Shown here: positions 20,181 to 29,865 of the stretch, in pieces
Numbering within the stretch: position 1 is the first letter of the stretch
Layout of the letters: each line of letters opens with the position of its first letter
Assembly: GCF_027941955.1 (NCBI RefSeq)
Contig: NZ_CP115960.1
Location: forward strand, 3,364,501 to 3,428,500
DNA length: 64,000 bases
Direction: 5' to 3'
Source: Sphingomonas sp. 7/4-4
GTDB taxonomy: Bacteria; Pseudomonadota; Alphaproteobacteria; Sphingomonadales; Sphingomonadaceae
Program-made: the position numbers and the translations under genes
Notes under the pieces: model-generated
Told to the model about the DNA's origin: nothing
Databases searched by the model: none
Seen by the model: only the letters and a program-made list of their open reading frames with translations

Positions 20181-22997
20181 TCAGTACGTTGCCCGCAGCG
20201 ATAGCCCGAAGCGGCGGTCGTTGAGCTGATATTGCAGCGGTGCGCCGGGCGTGCCGATGTAGAGCACGTTCATCCGGTTGTTGATGTTGACCGCATCGAT
20301 CGACACCGCGAGATGCTTGTTGAGGTCGAAGCTCAGCGAGGCATCGAGCGAGGCATAGGGCCGGGCATATTGTGGAATGCCGTTCGCGCCGCTGCCGGTC
20401 GTCTGGTCGAGATAGCTCGAGCGCCAGCTCCACGCGACGCGCGCGGTGACCGGCCCCTTCTCGTAGAGGCCGACGATATTGTAGCTGTGCTTCGACAGTT
20501 TCTCGAGCGGCACCTGCTGCGGGATGTTCGATCCCGGCGTCGCGAAGGGATTGGAGATGCTGCTGTCGACATAGGTGTAATTGGCCTGGACGCCGAGGCC
20601 GCTGAGGAGTCCGGGCAGGAAATCGAAGAACTGCTGATAGCTGATCTCGGCCCCCTTCACTTCGCCGTCGCCCGAATTGACCGTGGTGCTCACGTCATAA
20701 GCGGTGCCGTTATAGCTTCCGACGGTAGTGCCGCTGGCGAGGAATCCCTTCACCTTCTTGTAGAACAGGCCGCCCGTGAGCGATCCGGCCGGTGCGAAAT
20801 ACCATTCCGCGGTCAGGTCGAAATTATCCGATTCGATCGGGCGGAGGCGCGGATTGCCCGAGCTCGCGCTCGGCCGTCCGGTGACCGGATTGACCTGGTT
20901 GGGATTGTTGAGCGTGAGATTGGTCGAGAGCTGGTCGAAATTGGGCCGCGCCAGGCCCTTTGAGTAAGCGAAGCGCATCTGGAACGCGTCGCTGAAGCGC
21001 GCGCGGAGATTGAAGCTCGGCAGCGCGCGCGCGTAATTGTTGTCGATCGCGATCGGGGTCGTGGTGCCGTCCGGGTTGAACTGGGTGCCGCGCGACGTCG
21101 TCTTGGTCCGCACCAGGCGGACGCCGGCGCCGCCGTCGACCCGGATGCCGCCGAGATCGAAGGCATAATCGGCGACTGCCCAGGAAGTGAAGGTCTTCTC
21201 GGTCTGGCGGTTGAGATCGCCGGGAGCGAAGGCGTCTTTGGTCTGCGCACCGAGCATCGCATAGAGCGCCTTGGTCTGCGCCCAAACGCCGTCGCCCGCC
21301 GGGAAGGCCGGGTAGAGCAGGCCGCCCTTCACAGTATTGCCGTCGAACCAATTGTCCGAAGGGCCGGGCATCGAGAGCACGGGATTCTGCGACAGCGGGA
21401 CGAGCGGCGTTCCCGCCGGCGCCGAACAGCTTGGATCCGCGCCCAGCGAGGTCACGCAGACGCCGTGCCACGTTCCGCGCAGGTCGATGTTGCTGTCGGC
21501 ATAGCGCAGGCCGCCGCGCAGCTTGGACAGGAAGCCACCGCCCACATCATATTCGAGGTTATAGGCCAGAGCGAGCGTGTCGGCGTCGTTCCGCTGGAGC
21601 GAATCCGCGATGTAGGGCGTGGTATAGTTGGCCGGGTTGTTGAGCAAAGCGGGATCGCGCACGTCCCAGCGCGGATATTTGCCGGTAAGATCGAAATCCA
21701 CGATTGTGCTGTGAGGCGTAGTCAGGCCGTTCTGCCCCGACTGGGTGTAGAGCGACAGCACATGGCCGTTGCGATCGGCATTGTAATAGGATTTCAGATA
21801 CTGGCCGTCGAAGTTCATCTTGATGCGATCGCTCGCCTGCCAGTCGAGGTTCAGCGTGTAGTTCTGGCTCGCGCTCCACAGCTCCTGATCGTAGCGGCCC
21901 GTCTCGAAGGTCTGGTTGCGCAGCGAGCCCTTGGTCGCATAGCCCTCGTCGTTGAACGCAAAGTCGGCGCCCGGCAGCGGATCGGTGCCGTAGCTCGTCA
22001 CGTTGCCGGCGGCGTCGCGGACGTTGGTGCGGTTGTTATAGTCGTAATAATAAGCGCCGGTGCGGTTGAACCAATATTTGGTGCCCTGATATTGCGCGGT
22101 CAGCAGCACGTCGTCGCTCGCCTGCCATTGCAGCGCAGCGGCTACGCCCAGGCGCTTGCGGTCGCCGGTATCGTCATAGATCTCGAAGCCGTACGGAACC
22201 TGTGCGTTCGCCGGTGCGCCGGTTATCGATCCGGCCGCGACGGTGTCGAACGGACCGGCCAGCAGGCCGTCCTGGCGATACTGGCTCTTGCTGTACACGG
22301 CGTTCAGCAGCACGCCGATCTCGCCGATCCCGGTATCGAAGCGGTTGCTGTAGAGCGCCGAGACCGCGCCGCCGAACTTGTCGACCCGGTCGTAGTAATT
22401 GCCGCGTATCGTGGCGCTGATCACCTGGCCCGGTGAATCGAACGGCCTGCGCGTACGCAGGTTCACCGCACCGCCGACGCCGCCCTCGATGATGTTGGCG
22501 GGGGCGTTCTTGTAGACGTCGATGCCGGCCAGCAGCTCGGGCGGGATGCCTTCGAGATCGAAGGCGCGGCCGCCCGACGCCGAATAGACCGCGCGCCCGT
22601 CGAGGAAGTTCTGCACCTGGGTCAGGCCGCGGACGGTGACCGCAGGCTGGGTGCGATGGTCGAAATCGGTGGCACCTTCGCCATAGCGGCGCTGGATCTG
22701 CACGCCGGGGATGCGCTGGAGCGCTTCGGTGGTGTTCGCGTCGGGCAGCTTGCCGATGTCCTGTGCCTGGACCGAATCGACCACCTGATCGGCATCGCGC
22801 TTGATCGCCTGCGCCGAGCGGATGCTTTCACGCACGCCGGTGACGACGATTTCGCCGGAAGCCTCGGCAGGTTCCGCCTGGCCGGCGCCTTGCACGGCGC
22901 TCGGCTGGGCGACCTCCTGAGCCGCTGCCGTCGCGCCGAATCCCATCGTCGCCAATGCGACGACCGAGCTGCCAACCAGGAACTTGAATGCCCGCAT
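20181..22997 (-). CDS. TonB-dependent receptor (carbohydrate-type)
   Basis: Outer-membrane gated channel for importing a ligand, here probably an oligosaccharide. The 938-residue protein has a signal peptide (MRAFKFLVGSSVVALATMGF...AAAQ) and a TonB box region GEIVVTGVRES. The plug domain includes IGKLPDANTTEALQRIPGVQ and VTVRGLTQVQNFLDG. The 22-stranded barrel ends in the typical aromatic LSLRATY. This Caulobacter-type family often accompanies glycoside hydrolases. The gene converges on the GH43 gene and carries the same TAGTCAGACAT motif upstream. A good AGGAGG ribosome site precedes the ATG. Confidence 0.92.
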   Translation of the reverse strand: MRAFKFLVGSSVVALATMGFGATAAAQEVAQPSAVQGAGQAEPAEASGEIVVTGVRESIRSAQAIKRDADQVVDSVQAQDIGKLPDANTTEALQRIPGVQIQRRYGEGATDFDHRTQPAVTVRGLTQVQNFLDGRAVYSASGGRAFDLEGIPPELLAGIDVYKNAPANIIEGGVGGAVNLRTRRPFDSPGQVISATIRGNYYDRVDKFGGAVSALYSNRFDTGIGEIGVLLNAVYSKSQYRQDGLLAGPFDTVAAGSITGAPANAQVPYGFEIYDDTGDRKRLGVAAALQWQASDDVLLTAQYQGTKYWFNRTGAYYYDYNNRTNVRDAAGNVTSYGTDPLPGADFAFNDEGYATKGSLRNQTFETGRYDQELWSASQNYTLNLDWQASDRIKMNFDGQYLKSYYNADRNGHVLSLYTQSGQNGLTTPHSTIVDFDLTGKYPRWDVRDPALLNNPANYTTPYIADSLQRNDADTLALAYNLEYDVGGGFLSKLRGGLRYADSNIDLRGTWHGVCVTSLGADPSCSAPAGTPLVPLSQNPVLSMPGPSDNWFDGNTVKGGLLYPAFPAGDGVWAQTKALYAMLGAQTKDAFAPGDLNRQTEKTFTSWAVADYAFDLGGIRVDGGAGVRLVRTKTTSRGTQFNPDGTTTPIAIDNNYARALPSFNLRARFSDAFQMRFAYSKGLARPNFDQLSTNLTLNNPNQVNPVTGRPSASSGNPRLRPIESDNFDLTAEWYFAPAGSLTGGLFYKKVKGFLASGTTVGSYNGTAYDVSTTVNSGDGEVKGAEISYQQFFDFLPGLLSGLGVQANYTYVDSSISNPFATPGSNIPQQVPLEKLSKHSYNIVGLYEKGPVTARVAWSWRSSYLDQTTGSGANGIPQYARPYASLDASLSFDLNKHLAVSIDAVNINNRMNVLYIGTPGAPLQYQLNDRRFGLSLRATY

Positions 22998-23040
22998 GCT
23001 TCCTCCTTTGACGTCCGGCCTTGGTATCCCGGATCGAAAT

Positions 23041-23051
23041 ATGTCTGACTA
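23041..23051 (-). promoter_or_regulatory. Putative operator TAGTCAGACAT upstream of the TonB receptor
   Basis: On the minus strand this is an exact copy of the motif at 19097-19107, about 45 bases upstream of the receptor start, flanked by A/T-rich bases in both places (AAATAGTCAGACATATTT). Sharing across two convergent genes suggests common control. Confidence 0.5.
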
Positions 23052-23252
23052 TTTCCGATGATTCCGATTAATATGACAAGTGGAGAGCTACTGGCCGTTC
23101 CGGCTTTGCGACGAATGGAAATGCGGGACGTTCAAGGGAGCGGCAGGACGACCGCCCGAGATCGGTGGGTGCCGCGCCCCAAGCCCAGCCCGAATGGCTT
23201 TTCACGGCGGGGCGGATCGGTTAGCCTCCGCGTCGTGGGGGCAGTCACGGCC

Positions 23253-23867
23253 ATGGCGGAAGGGTCCGCGACGGAATCGGTCGCGGCGGCGCATGCGAAG
23301 CTGCGTGCGCGAACCGATATCCAGTTCGAGCTGCCTGCGGCCAAGCCGCCCGAGATACCGCCCTGGCTGCGCTGGCTCGGGCGCAGCCTGGAGCCGATGG
23401 GCCCGTATATGGGCTGGGTCTTCTGGACATTGGTCGCGCTGGGTGCTGCGACGATCCTGTGGTTGATCGTGCGGAGCCTGCTGCGCAGGCGCGGCCAGGG
23501 CGACGCGAGTGCGGTGTCGGAGAACGAAGTCGCCGCATGGCGGCCGGAGGAGCGGGTGGCACGGGCGCTGCTGGCCGAGGCCGATGCGATGGCGGCGGAG
23601 GGGCGCTATGAGGAAGCCGCGCGGCTGCTGCTCCACCGCGGGCTCGAGGATATCGCCCGCAATCGCCCGCGGCTGCTGCGTCCTGCGCTGACCAGCCGCG
23701 AGATCGGCGCGCTGGCGGGGCTGCCCGAGCGCGTCCGCGCCGCTTTCGTCGCGCTCGCCACGCCGGTCGAGCGCAGCCTGTTCGGCGGCCGCAGCCTCGC
23801 GCGCGGCGACTGGGAGGAAGCACGCGCGGCCTATGGCGCGTTCGCGCTGCCGGGATCGTGGAAATGA
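23253..23867 (+). CDS. DUF4129-like membrane protein, first gene of the MoxR operon
   Basis: A 204-residue protein. An N-terminal soluble stretch ends in FELPAAKPPEIPPWLRW, then one transmembrane helix (WVFWTLVALGAATILWLIVR), and a cytoplasmic C-terminal domain. That domain carries the DUF4129 pattern (EEAARLLLHRGLEDIARNRP, LTSREIGALAGLP, FGGRSLARGDWEEARAAYG, the last close to the family's terminal W...A.Y). The start ATG 23253 is chosen as the most plausible; the frame stays open to 23058. It opens a six-gene operon with 4- to 14-base overlaps, found with MoxR ATPases widely. The 255-base upstream region otherwise holds only the receptor operator. Confidence 0.75.
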   Translation: MAEGSATESVAAAHAKLRARTDIQFELPAAKPPEIPPWLRWLGRSLEPMGPYMGWVFWTLVALGAATILWLIVRSLLRRRGQGDASAVSENEVAAWRPEERVARALLAEADAMAAEGRYEEAARLLLHRGLEDIARNRPRLLRPALTSREIGALAGLPERVRAAFVALATPVERSLFGGRSLARGDWEEARAAYGAFALPGSWK

Positions 23868-25014
23868 GCGGCGCCTCCGCCCCGCCTTCGCGGTACGCAC
23901 GATGCTCATCCTCGTCGCATTGGCGATCGTGGGCTTCGTCTCGTTCCTGCTGCTGTTCGCTTATGCCGACGAATTGCGGCCGGCGCAGAATGGCGGCACG
24001 CACGCGCTGTCGACCTCGGCAATCGGGTTCGCCGGGCTGGCCGACCTGGTCAAGCAGACGCGCGGCGACGTGCGCCTCGTGCGGCGCGAGGCCGATCTGG
24101 GGGACGATGTCCTGCTGGTGCTGACGCCGGGCCCGACAACCAGCCCCGCGGCGATCAAGGCCATCCTCGATCGGCGCGATGGGGAAGGGCTGCCGACATT
24201 GGTGATCCTGCCCAAATGGATCGCCGTCCCGCTTCCCGGCAAGCCGAACTGGGTGCGGACCACCGGCACCATTCCCGAGAGCATGGCGGCACTGCCGCTC
24301 TCGGAAGTGAGAGCGGTCACGGTGGGTTCGTCTCCCGGAGCGGTCTTGCGCACGATCTCGGGCTCCGGCCTCGAAACGATCTACGCCGCGCCGGACGGCG
24401 CCGCGCTCGCGGCTACCGTCGAGGACAGCCTGCTGACGATCGTCGCGGATCCCGATCTGTTCGACAATCAGGGCCTCGCCACGCGCGAAGGCGCCGAGCG
24501 GGCGATGGACATCCTCGACGAGATCGGCGCGGGCGGCGGCGTCGCCTTCGATCTCACGCTCCACGGCTTCGGCCGCAATCCCAATCTGCTCAAGCTCGCG
24601 TTCGAGGCGCCGTTCCTGCCGCTCACCTTGTGCGTGTTGGTCGCGGCGTTGCTCGCCGGCTGGCACGCGATGCTGCGCTTCGGGCCTGCCGCCTTGCCAA
24701 AACGCGGCCTGGCGTTCGGCAAGCGCGCATTGGCCGATAACGGCGCGGCCCTGCTCCGCCTCGCGCGGCGGCGCCACCGCACCGGCGAGCGTTATGCCGC
24801 TCTGGTGCGCGAGGCGGCGGCAGCCAGCACCGGCGCACCGGCCGGGCTGAGCGGCGACGCGCTCGACCGCTATCTCGATCGGCTCGATCCGGCCGGCGAG
24901 CCCTTTTCGCACCTGGCGGCCCGCGCCGCCGATGCCCCCGACACGCGCCGCCTGCTCGATGCAGCGCGCGATCTCTATCAGTGGAAGAGGACCGTGACGC
25001 GTGAACATCGATGA
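23864..25014 (+). CDS. DUF4350 domain-containing membrane protein, apparent frameshift near start
   Basis: A 370- to 383-residue protein with one N-terminal helix ([20 protein letters not shown]) and one near residue 240 ([19 protein letters not shown]). Between them is the DUF4350 fold, with [21 protein letters not shown] and a Ser/Gly-rich core ([11 protein letters not shown]). The safest start is ATG 23902. However, ATG 23864 overlaps the upstream stop by ATGA and would read [19 protein letters not shown] if the C-run 23880-23883 had one more base. The function is unknown; it is always near MoxR/DUF58 genes and may help that ATPase act on an envelope target. Confidence 0.78.
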
Positions 25015-25957
25015 AGTGAAGGCGCTCGGCCAGGCGATCCGCAGCGAAGTGGGCAAGGGCGTGGTCGGCCTCGACGACGCCGTCGAGCTGATGCTCGTCG
25101 CCTTGTTCGCCTCGGGCCATATCCTGCTCGAAGGCCCGCCGGGCACCGCCAAGACCTTCCTCGCGCAATGTTTCGCGCGCGCGGCCGGGCTCGATTACGG
25201 CCGCATCCAGTTCACGCCGGACCTGCTCCCGGGCGACATCCTCGGCTCGAACCTGTTCAACTTCCAGACCTCGTCCTTCACGCTCACCCGGGGACCGATC
25301 TTCACCGAGCTGCTGCTCGCCGACGAGATCAATCGCACCCCGCCCAAGACCCAGGCGGCACTGCTCGAAGCCATGCAGGAGCGCACCGTCACGATCGACG
25401 GCGTCGACCATCGGCTGAGCGACCGCTTCATGGTCGTCGCCACGCAGAACCCGATCGAGAACCAGGGCGTCTATCCGCTCCCCGAGGCGCAGCTCGATCG
25501 CTTCCTGTTCAAATATGTCGTCGGCTATCCTTCGGACGAGGAGGAGCGGCGGATGGTCGCGGCGATGGGCAATCGCTTCGGCACGCCGCATCCCGAGGAT
25601 TGGGGCGTGACGCGCGTCGCCGATGCCGCGACCATCCGCGCCGCCGCCGACGCCGTCTCGGTCAATCGGCTCGCCGACGAAATCGTCGACTATGTCGTTC
25701 GCCTCGTCCGCGCGACGCGCAATACCGGCGATCTCCAGCTCGGCGCGTCGCCGCGCGCCGCCGCGACGCTCGCCGCCGCCGCGCGCGCTTATGCCGCGCT
25801 CGACGGCCGCGATTTCGTCCTGCCCGACGATGTGAAGCGCCTCGCCCCGGCGGCGCTGCGGCACCGCGTGCTGCTGTCTCCCGCGGCGGAGATCGACGGG
25901 CGTTCGGTCGATGCCGTGGTCGCGGCTTTGGTCGAGCAGGTCGAGGCGCCGCGTTGA
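25001..25957 (+). CDS. MoxR family AAA+ ATPase
   Basis: A 318-residue cytoplasmic ATPase thought to act as a chaperone for protein complexes, often those with VWA-type partners. Walker A is [11 protein letters not shown] (about 42-52), Walker B is [17 protein letters not shown] (about 103-119), sensor 1 is [24 protein letters not shown] and its arginine finger region follows. The C-terminal lid contains [19 protein letters not shown] and [15 protein letters not shown] 25001 overlaps the preceding gene by 14 bases. It forms an operon with the DUF58 protein, as in most genomes. Confidence 0.95.
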   Translation: MNIDEVKALGQAIRSEVGKGVVGLDDAVELMLVALFASGHILLEGPPGTAKTFLAQCFARAAGLDYGRIQFTPDLLPGDILGSNLFNFQTSSFTLTRGPIFTELLLADEINRTPPKTQAALLEAMQERTVTIDGVDHRLSDRFMVVATQNPIENQGVYPLPEAQLDRFLFKYVVGYPSDEEERRMVAAMGNRFGTPHPEDWGVTRVADAATIRAAADAVSVNRLADEIVDYVVRLVRATRNTGDLQLGASPRAAATLAAAARAYAALDGRDFVLPDDVKRLAPAALRHRVLLSPAAEIDGRSVDAVVAALVEQVEAPR

Positions 25958-27252
25958 TACGCCCGACGCGCCGAAGCGTGATGCTGCTGACGGCGGGTGC
26001 GCCGGTGGCATTGCTGCTCGGCGTGCTCGTTCCGCATCTCTGGTTCATCGGGCTGGTCTGGGTGCCGCTCGCACTCACGCTCATCGGCCTCGATGCGCTG
26101 TTCGCCGCGTCGTCGCCCCATTTTCAGCTCGAATTCCCGGGCGCCGTCGAGATGGGCGCGCCGCTGATCGTCGAGATCACGGCGGACCGCCGCGGGAATG
26201 CGCCGCTCGCGCTCGAATTCGCGATCGCCACCGGGCCGCGCCTAGTCCCGCTCGCCGACGATCGCGTCCGCCTGCGCCCCGACGAACGGACCGCGCTGAT
26301 CGCCTTCACGGCCGTCCGGCGGGGGACGGACGGGCTTCGGCAGATATGGCTGCGCTGGACCGGGCCGCTGGGGCTCATCTGGCGGCAGCGGGTAGAAACG
26401 CTCGATCGCAAGGTCGTGATCACGCCCGATATCCGGCCGGTGCGCGCCGCGGCGGCGATGCTGCTGCGCGATGCGCAAGCCGGCGAGATGGTGCGGATCG
26501 ATCGCGGCGAAGGCAGCGAGTTCGACGCGCTGGCCGAATGGCGCTCGGGCATGGAGCGGCGCACGATCGACTGGAACCAGAGCGCCCGCCACCTCAAGCT
26601 GCTCGCCCGCGAGAATCGCATCGAGCGCAACAACCAGGTGGTGTTCGCGATCGATGCGGGCCGGGCGATGTGCGAACCGGTGGCCGGGCTTCCGCGGATC
26701 GACCGGGCGATCAGCGCGGCTCTGCTCGCGGCCTATTCGGCGCTCAAGCTCGGCGACCGCGTCGGCCTGTTCGGGTTCGATTCGAAGCCGCGCATCGCAT
26801 CGGGCACGGTTTCGGGAACGCGGGCCTTCCCGCTGATGCAGCGGCTCGCCGGCGAGCTCGACTATAGCACCGCCGAGACCAATTTCACGCTGGCGCTCGC
26901 CACTTTGGCCGGCGATCTGACGCGGCGCTCGCTCGTGATCGTCTTCACCGAATTCACCGATCAGGCCGGCGCCGAGATGATGATCCGCGCCGCCGCCAAT
27001 CTGATGAAGCGGCATCTCGTGCTGTTCGTGGTCCTCGAAGACGCCGAGCTGGAGGCGATCGCCGCGGCCGAGCCGCATGAGATCGACGACGTATCGCGCG
27101 CGGTGGCCGCCGCGGCGATGCTGCGCGAGCGCCGGATCGTCGTCTCGCGGCTGCGCCATCTCGGCATCCATGTGCTCGAGGCGGCGCATGACGGCGTCGG
27201 TCCCGCGCTCGTGCGCCAATATCTCGATTTCAAGCGAAGGAACCTGCTGTGA
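25954..27252 (+). CDS. DUF58 domain-containing protein
   Basis: A 432-residue protein anchored by two N-terminal helices ([37 protein letters not shown]). It has a beta-rich middle and then a VWA-like domain in which the DUF58 signature [19 protein letters not shown] and [16 protein letters not shown] is clear, followed by a degraded MIDAS ([11 protein letters not shown]). It starts at TTG 25954, overlapping the MoxR stop by TTGA. It is the usual partner of MoxR and a likely recipient of its remodelling activity. Confidence 0.92.
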   Translation: MIRPTRRSVMLLTAGAPVALLLGVLVPHLWFIGLVWVPLALTLIGLDALFAASSPHFQLEFPGAVEMGAPLIVEITADRRGNAPLALEFAIATGPRLVPLADDRVRLRPDERTALIAFTAVRRGTDGLRQIWLRWTGPLGLIWRQRVETLDRKVVITPDIRPVRAAAAMLLRDAQAGEMVRIDRGEGSEFDALAEWRSGMERRTIDWNQSARHLKLLARENRIERNNQVVFAIDAGRAMCEPVAGLPRIDRAISAALLAAYSALKLGDRVGLFGFDSKPRIASGTVSGTRAFPLMQRLAGELDYSTAETNFTLALATLAGDLTRRSLVIVFTEFTDQAGAEMMIRAAANLMKRHLVLFVVLEDAELEAIAAAEPHEIDDVSRAVAAAAMLRERRIVVSRLRHLGIHVLEAAHDGVGPALVRQYLDFKRRNLL

Positions 27253-28244
27253 GCGCGTCGGAGCTGAGCAGCGGCCGTTTCCGCGCGACGCGGGAGCAGG
27301 ATTGGCAGCGGCTCGAAGCCCTGATCGGCCGGGTCGAGCGCGGCCGCGCGCCCTCGCTCAGCGACGAGGATCTGTTCGAGCTGCCGGTGCTTTATCGCGC
27401 GACCCTGTCGTCGCTGTCGGTGGCGCGCGAGACGTCGCTCGATGCGGATCTGGTCGCCTATCTCGAATCGCTGGCGACGCGCGCTTATTTCATCCTCTAC
27501 GGCGTCCAGCCGCCCTTGTGGCACCGGATCAGCGAATTCTTCGCGCATGCCTGGCCCCAGGCGATCCGCTCGATGGGGCGCGAGACGCTGGTGGCGGTAT
27601 CGCTGATGCTCATCGGCACGCTCGCCGCCTATCTGATGGTGGTCCGCGATCCGACCTGGTTCTACGCGATTGTGCCCGAGGATCTGGCAGGCGGGCGCGG
27701 ACCCCAGGCTTCGCCGGCGGAATTGCGCGCGGTCCTCTATCATTCCGAAGGGCCGCTCGCCTTGTTCGCGACGATGCTGTTCACGCACAACGCGCAGATA
27801 TCGCTGATGTGCTTTGCGCTGGGCTTTGCGTTCGGTGTGCCCACGGTGCTGCTGCTGCTCTACAATGGCTGCATCCTCGGCGCCTTTCTGGCGATCCACG
27901 TCACCAAGGGCCTCGGGCTGCAGGCCATGGCCTGGCTCTCGATCCACGGCACGACCGAATTGTTCGCGATCGGGCTTGCCGGCGCCGCGGGGCTGCATAT
28001 CGGGATGGCAGTCGCCTTTCCCGGCCGGGCGTCGCGCGGCGACGCCGCAGTCTCCGCGGGCCGCACCGCGGCGATCGCGATGCTCGGCGTAGTGGTGATG
28101 CTGGGGGTCGCCGGAATACTCGAGGGCGTCGGCCGGCAGGTGGTCCAGAACGATGCCGCGCGCGCCGCGATCGGCGCCGTCGCGTTGATCGGCTGGCTCT
28201 TCTATTTCTACGTGATGCCGGTGCGCGAGAGTGCCGATGGCTAG
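27249..28244 (+). CDS. Stage II sporulation protein M (SpoIIM) family membrane protein
   Basis: A 331-residue protein with a soluble N-terminal helical part (about 1-95) and six transmembrane segments. The family pattern shows in MLFTHNAQISLMCFALGFAFGVPTVLLLLYNG (split here as FTHNAQISLMCFALGFA) and LGLQAMAWLSIHGTTELFAIGLAGAAG. Despite its name this family occurs in non-sporulating bacteria, next to MoxR/DUF58 genes, and its role is unknown. GTG 27249 overlaps the DUF58 stop by GTGA, and its 3' end overlaps the next gene. Confidence 0.9.
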   Translation: MSASELSSGRFRATREQDWQRLEALIGRVERGRAPSLSDEDLFELPVLYRATLSSLSVARETSLDADLVAYLESLATRAYFILYGVQPPLWHRISEFFAHAWPQAIRSMGRETLVAVSLMLIGTLAAYLMVVRDPTWFYAIVPEDLAGGRGPQASPAELRAVLYHSEGPLALFATMLFTHNAQISLMCFALGFAFGVPTVLLLLYNGCILGAFLAIHVTKGLGLQAMAWLSIHGTTELFAIGLAGAAGLHIGMAVAFPGRASRGDAAVSAGRTAAIAMLGVVVMLGVAGILEGVGRQVVQNDAARAAIGAVALIGWLFYFYVMPVRESADG

Positions 28245-29111
28245 GCGCCGCATCCCCGCCGTGAAGAGCGACGTCCGCGAATTCGTGACTCCCGAGGGGT
28301 CGATCTCGGCCTGCATCTCGGCAGCGTGGGCGAACGCGCCGGGGCGTTCGTGCTCGACCTGCTGATCATCTGCGGCATGCTGTTCGGGCTCACGCTCGCG
28401 GTGATCTTCCTCGTCATCGGCGCGGCGAGCAGCGGATCGGCCGCGGTCCAGGCAGTCGGGGCGATCTGGCTGCTCGGCTTCTTCGTGCTGCGCAATTTCT
28501 ATTTCACGGCGTTCGAACTCGGCACGCGTTCGGCGACGATCGGCAAGCGCGTCATGAAGCTGCGCGTGGTCTCGCGCGACGGTCGCCGCCTTTCGGGGCA
28601 TGCGGTGGTGGCGCGCAACGCGATGCGCGAGCTCGAATTCTTCCTGCCTTTGTCCTTCCTCGCTTATGAGGGCAGCCAGGGTCTTGGCGGCTTCGCCATG
28701 TCGAGTGCGGGGTTACTCTGGAGCGGCTGCTTCCTGCTCTTTCCTTTGTTCAACCGCGATCACATGCGTGTCGGCGATCTGATCGCCGGCACCTGGGTAG
28801 TGCGTCTCCCGCGGCGGAAGCTCGGCACCAGCGTGGTCGGTCACGACGCGTTCGATCGCTATGTGTTCACCGATCAGCAGCTCGCGGCTTACGGCGAGTT
28901 CGAGCTCCAGAAGCTCGAGGAAGTGCTGCGCCGGCAGGACGATCTCGCGGTGATCGTCGTCGCCCGCACGATCCGCACGCGGATCGGCTGGACCGGCCCC
29001 GACGGCGACGATCTGGCATTCCTGCGCGCTTATTATGCGGCGCTCTGCACGCGGCTCGAGCGCGGCATGCTGTTCGGCAAGCGACGGCGCGACAAGCACC
29101 AGGCCGCTTAG
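28237..29111 (+). CDS. RDD family membrane protein, apparent -1 frameshift
   Basis: Last gene of the MoxR operon. ATG 28237, inside the SpoIIM gene end, reads ARRRIPAVKSDVREFVTPEG and then breaks at the four-G run 28296-28299. The next frame continues VDLGLHLGSVGERAGAFVLD (from about 28300) and runs to 29111. One added G gives 291 residues. The RDD domain has RAGAFVLDLLIICGML, TAFELGTRSATIGKRVMKLRVV and a second helix pair; a cytoplasmic C-terminal extension with YVFTDQQLAAYGEFELQKLE follows. The function is not known. Ignoring the repair, ATG 28326 would give a shortened 261-residue form. Confidence 0.85.
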
Positions 29112-29115
29112 GACA

Positions 29116-29276
29116 TGTCGATACTCCCTCCCTGCAAGGGAGGGGCAGAGGTGGGTGCGAGCGCAGCGAGCCCATCGAACGGCTCGGGGAAAAGGAAAAA
29201 CCGGGCATCGAGCCCGGCTTTCCTTACCCACCCCTAACCCCTCCCTTGCAGGGAGGGGGAATCTGAATGTCGATAC
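29116..29276. mobile_element. MITE-like element flanked by a 9-base direct repeat
   Basis: TGTCGATAC occurs directly repeated at 29116-29124 and 29268-29276. Between them the ends are inverted copies of each other: CCCTCCCTGCAAGGGAGGGG (from about 29126) at the left and its reverse complement near 29239-29258 at the right, followed inward by GGTGGGT and ACCCACC. The interior holds a hairpin terminator and no coding frame. Terminal inverted repeats, a possible target duplication and small size fit a non-autonomous element; C-rich repeats of this kind are scattered through sphingomonad genomes. Confidence 0.6.
29196..29222. terminator. Hairpin terminator inside the MITE-like element
   Basis: CCGGGC (29201-29206) pairs with GCCCGG (29212-29217) on an ATCGA loop, with five A's before it and CTTTCC after. 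On the minus strand this gives a TTTTT tail and would end the TlpA-like gene; on the plus strand it could end the MoxR operon. Confidence 0.7.
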
Positions 29277-29286
29277 AACCCAGGAC

Positions 29287-29865
29287 TCAGCCAGCTTCCC
29301 CGATCAGCTTCGCGGCCGCATCGCCGGTCCAGTCGGTATCGCCCTGCCTCCGCCAGACCTCGCGACCGCTCGAATCGTAGAGGATCGTCGTGGGCAGATT
29401 GACCCCGAGCTGGAGGCTGAACGCAGTCTCGGGATCGTGCCATGGCTGCAGCTTCCGGAACTTCGCCTTCTCGAAGAAGGGCGCGACCTTGGCCGCCTCG
29501 AAATCCTGGCTCACCGTCAGCACCTGCAATTTGTCGCCTTCGCGCACCGCCAGCGCGTCGAGCGTCGGCATTTCCTTCACGCACGGCGCACACCACGTCG
29601 CCCAGAGATTGAGCAGCACGGGCTTGCCGTGGAAGTCGGCGAGCGTGACCTTCCTGCCCTTTTGATCGGTGAAGGCGAAGCTCGGCGCGGCCTCACCCTT
29701 GTGGCTGCGATCGACCTTGTCGAGTGCCGCCGGCGCGGCTTCGACGGCGGCATTCGTGGCGTTCGCTTGCTGCGGCTGCCCGGATTGCCTATCGCAGCCG
29801 CCGGTCAGGCTCGCTGCGAGAAGGAGAAGCGCAATCGTTGGGCGCAAGGACAGCTCCAATGCCAT
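29287..29865 (-). CDS. TlpA-like thiol-disulfide oxidoreductase (thioredoxin fold), exported
   Basis: A 192-residue periplasmic, probably membrane-anchored, thioredoxin-like reductase. The signal region ([20 protein letters not shown]) ends in a lipobox-like GGC. The thioredoxin domain begins at [22 protein letters not shown], has active site [17 protein letters not shown] (CxxC, about residues 95-98), a later cis-Pro region [12 protein letters not shown], and [15 protein letters not shown] at the end. Typical roles are cytochrome c maturation or envelope thiol repair. Its ATG (29865) overlaps the argH ATG on the other strand. Confidence 0.88.
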   Translation of the reverse strand: MALELSLRPTIALLLLAASLTGGCDRQSGQPQQANATNAAVEAAPAALDKVDRSHKGEAAPSFAFTDQKGRKVTLADFHGKPVLLNLWATWCAPCVKEMPTLDALAVREGDKLQVLTVSQDFEAAKVAPFFEKAKFRKLQPWHDPETAFSLQLGVNLPTTILYDSSGREVWRRQGDTDWTGDAAAKLIGEAG

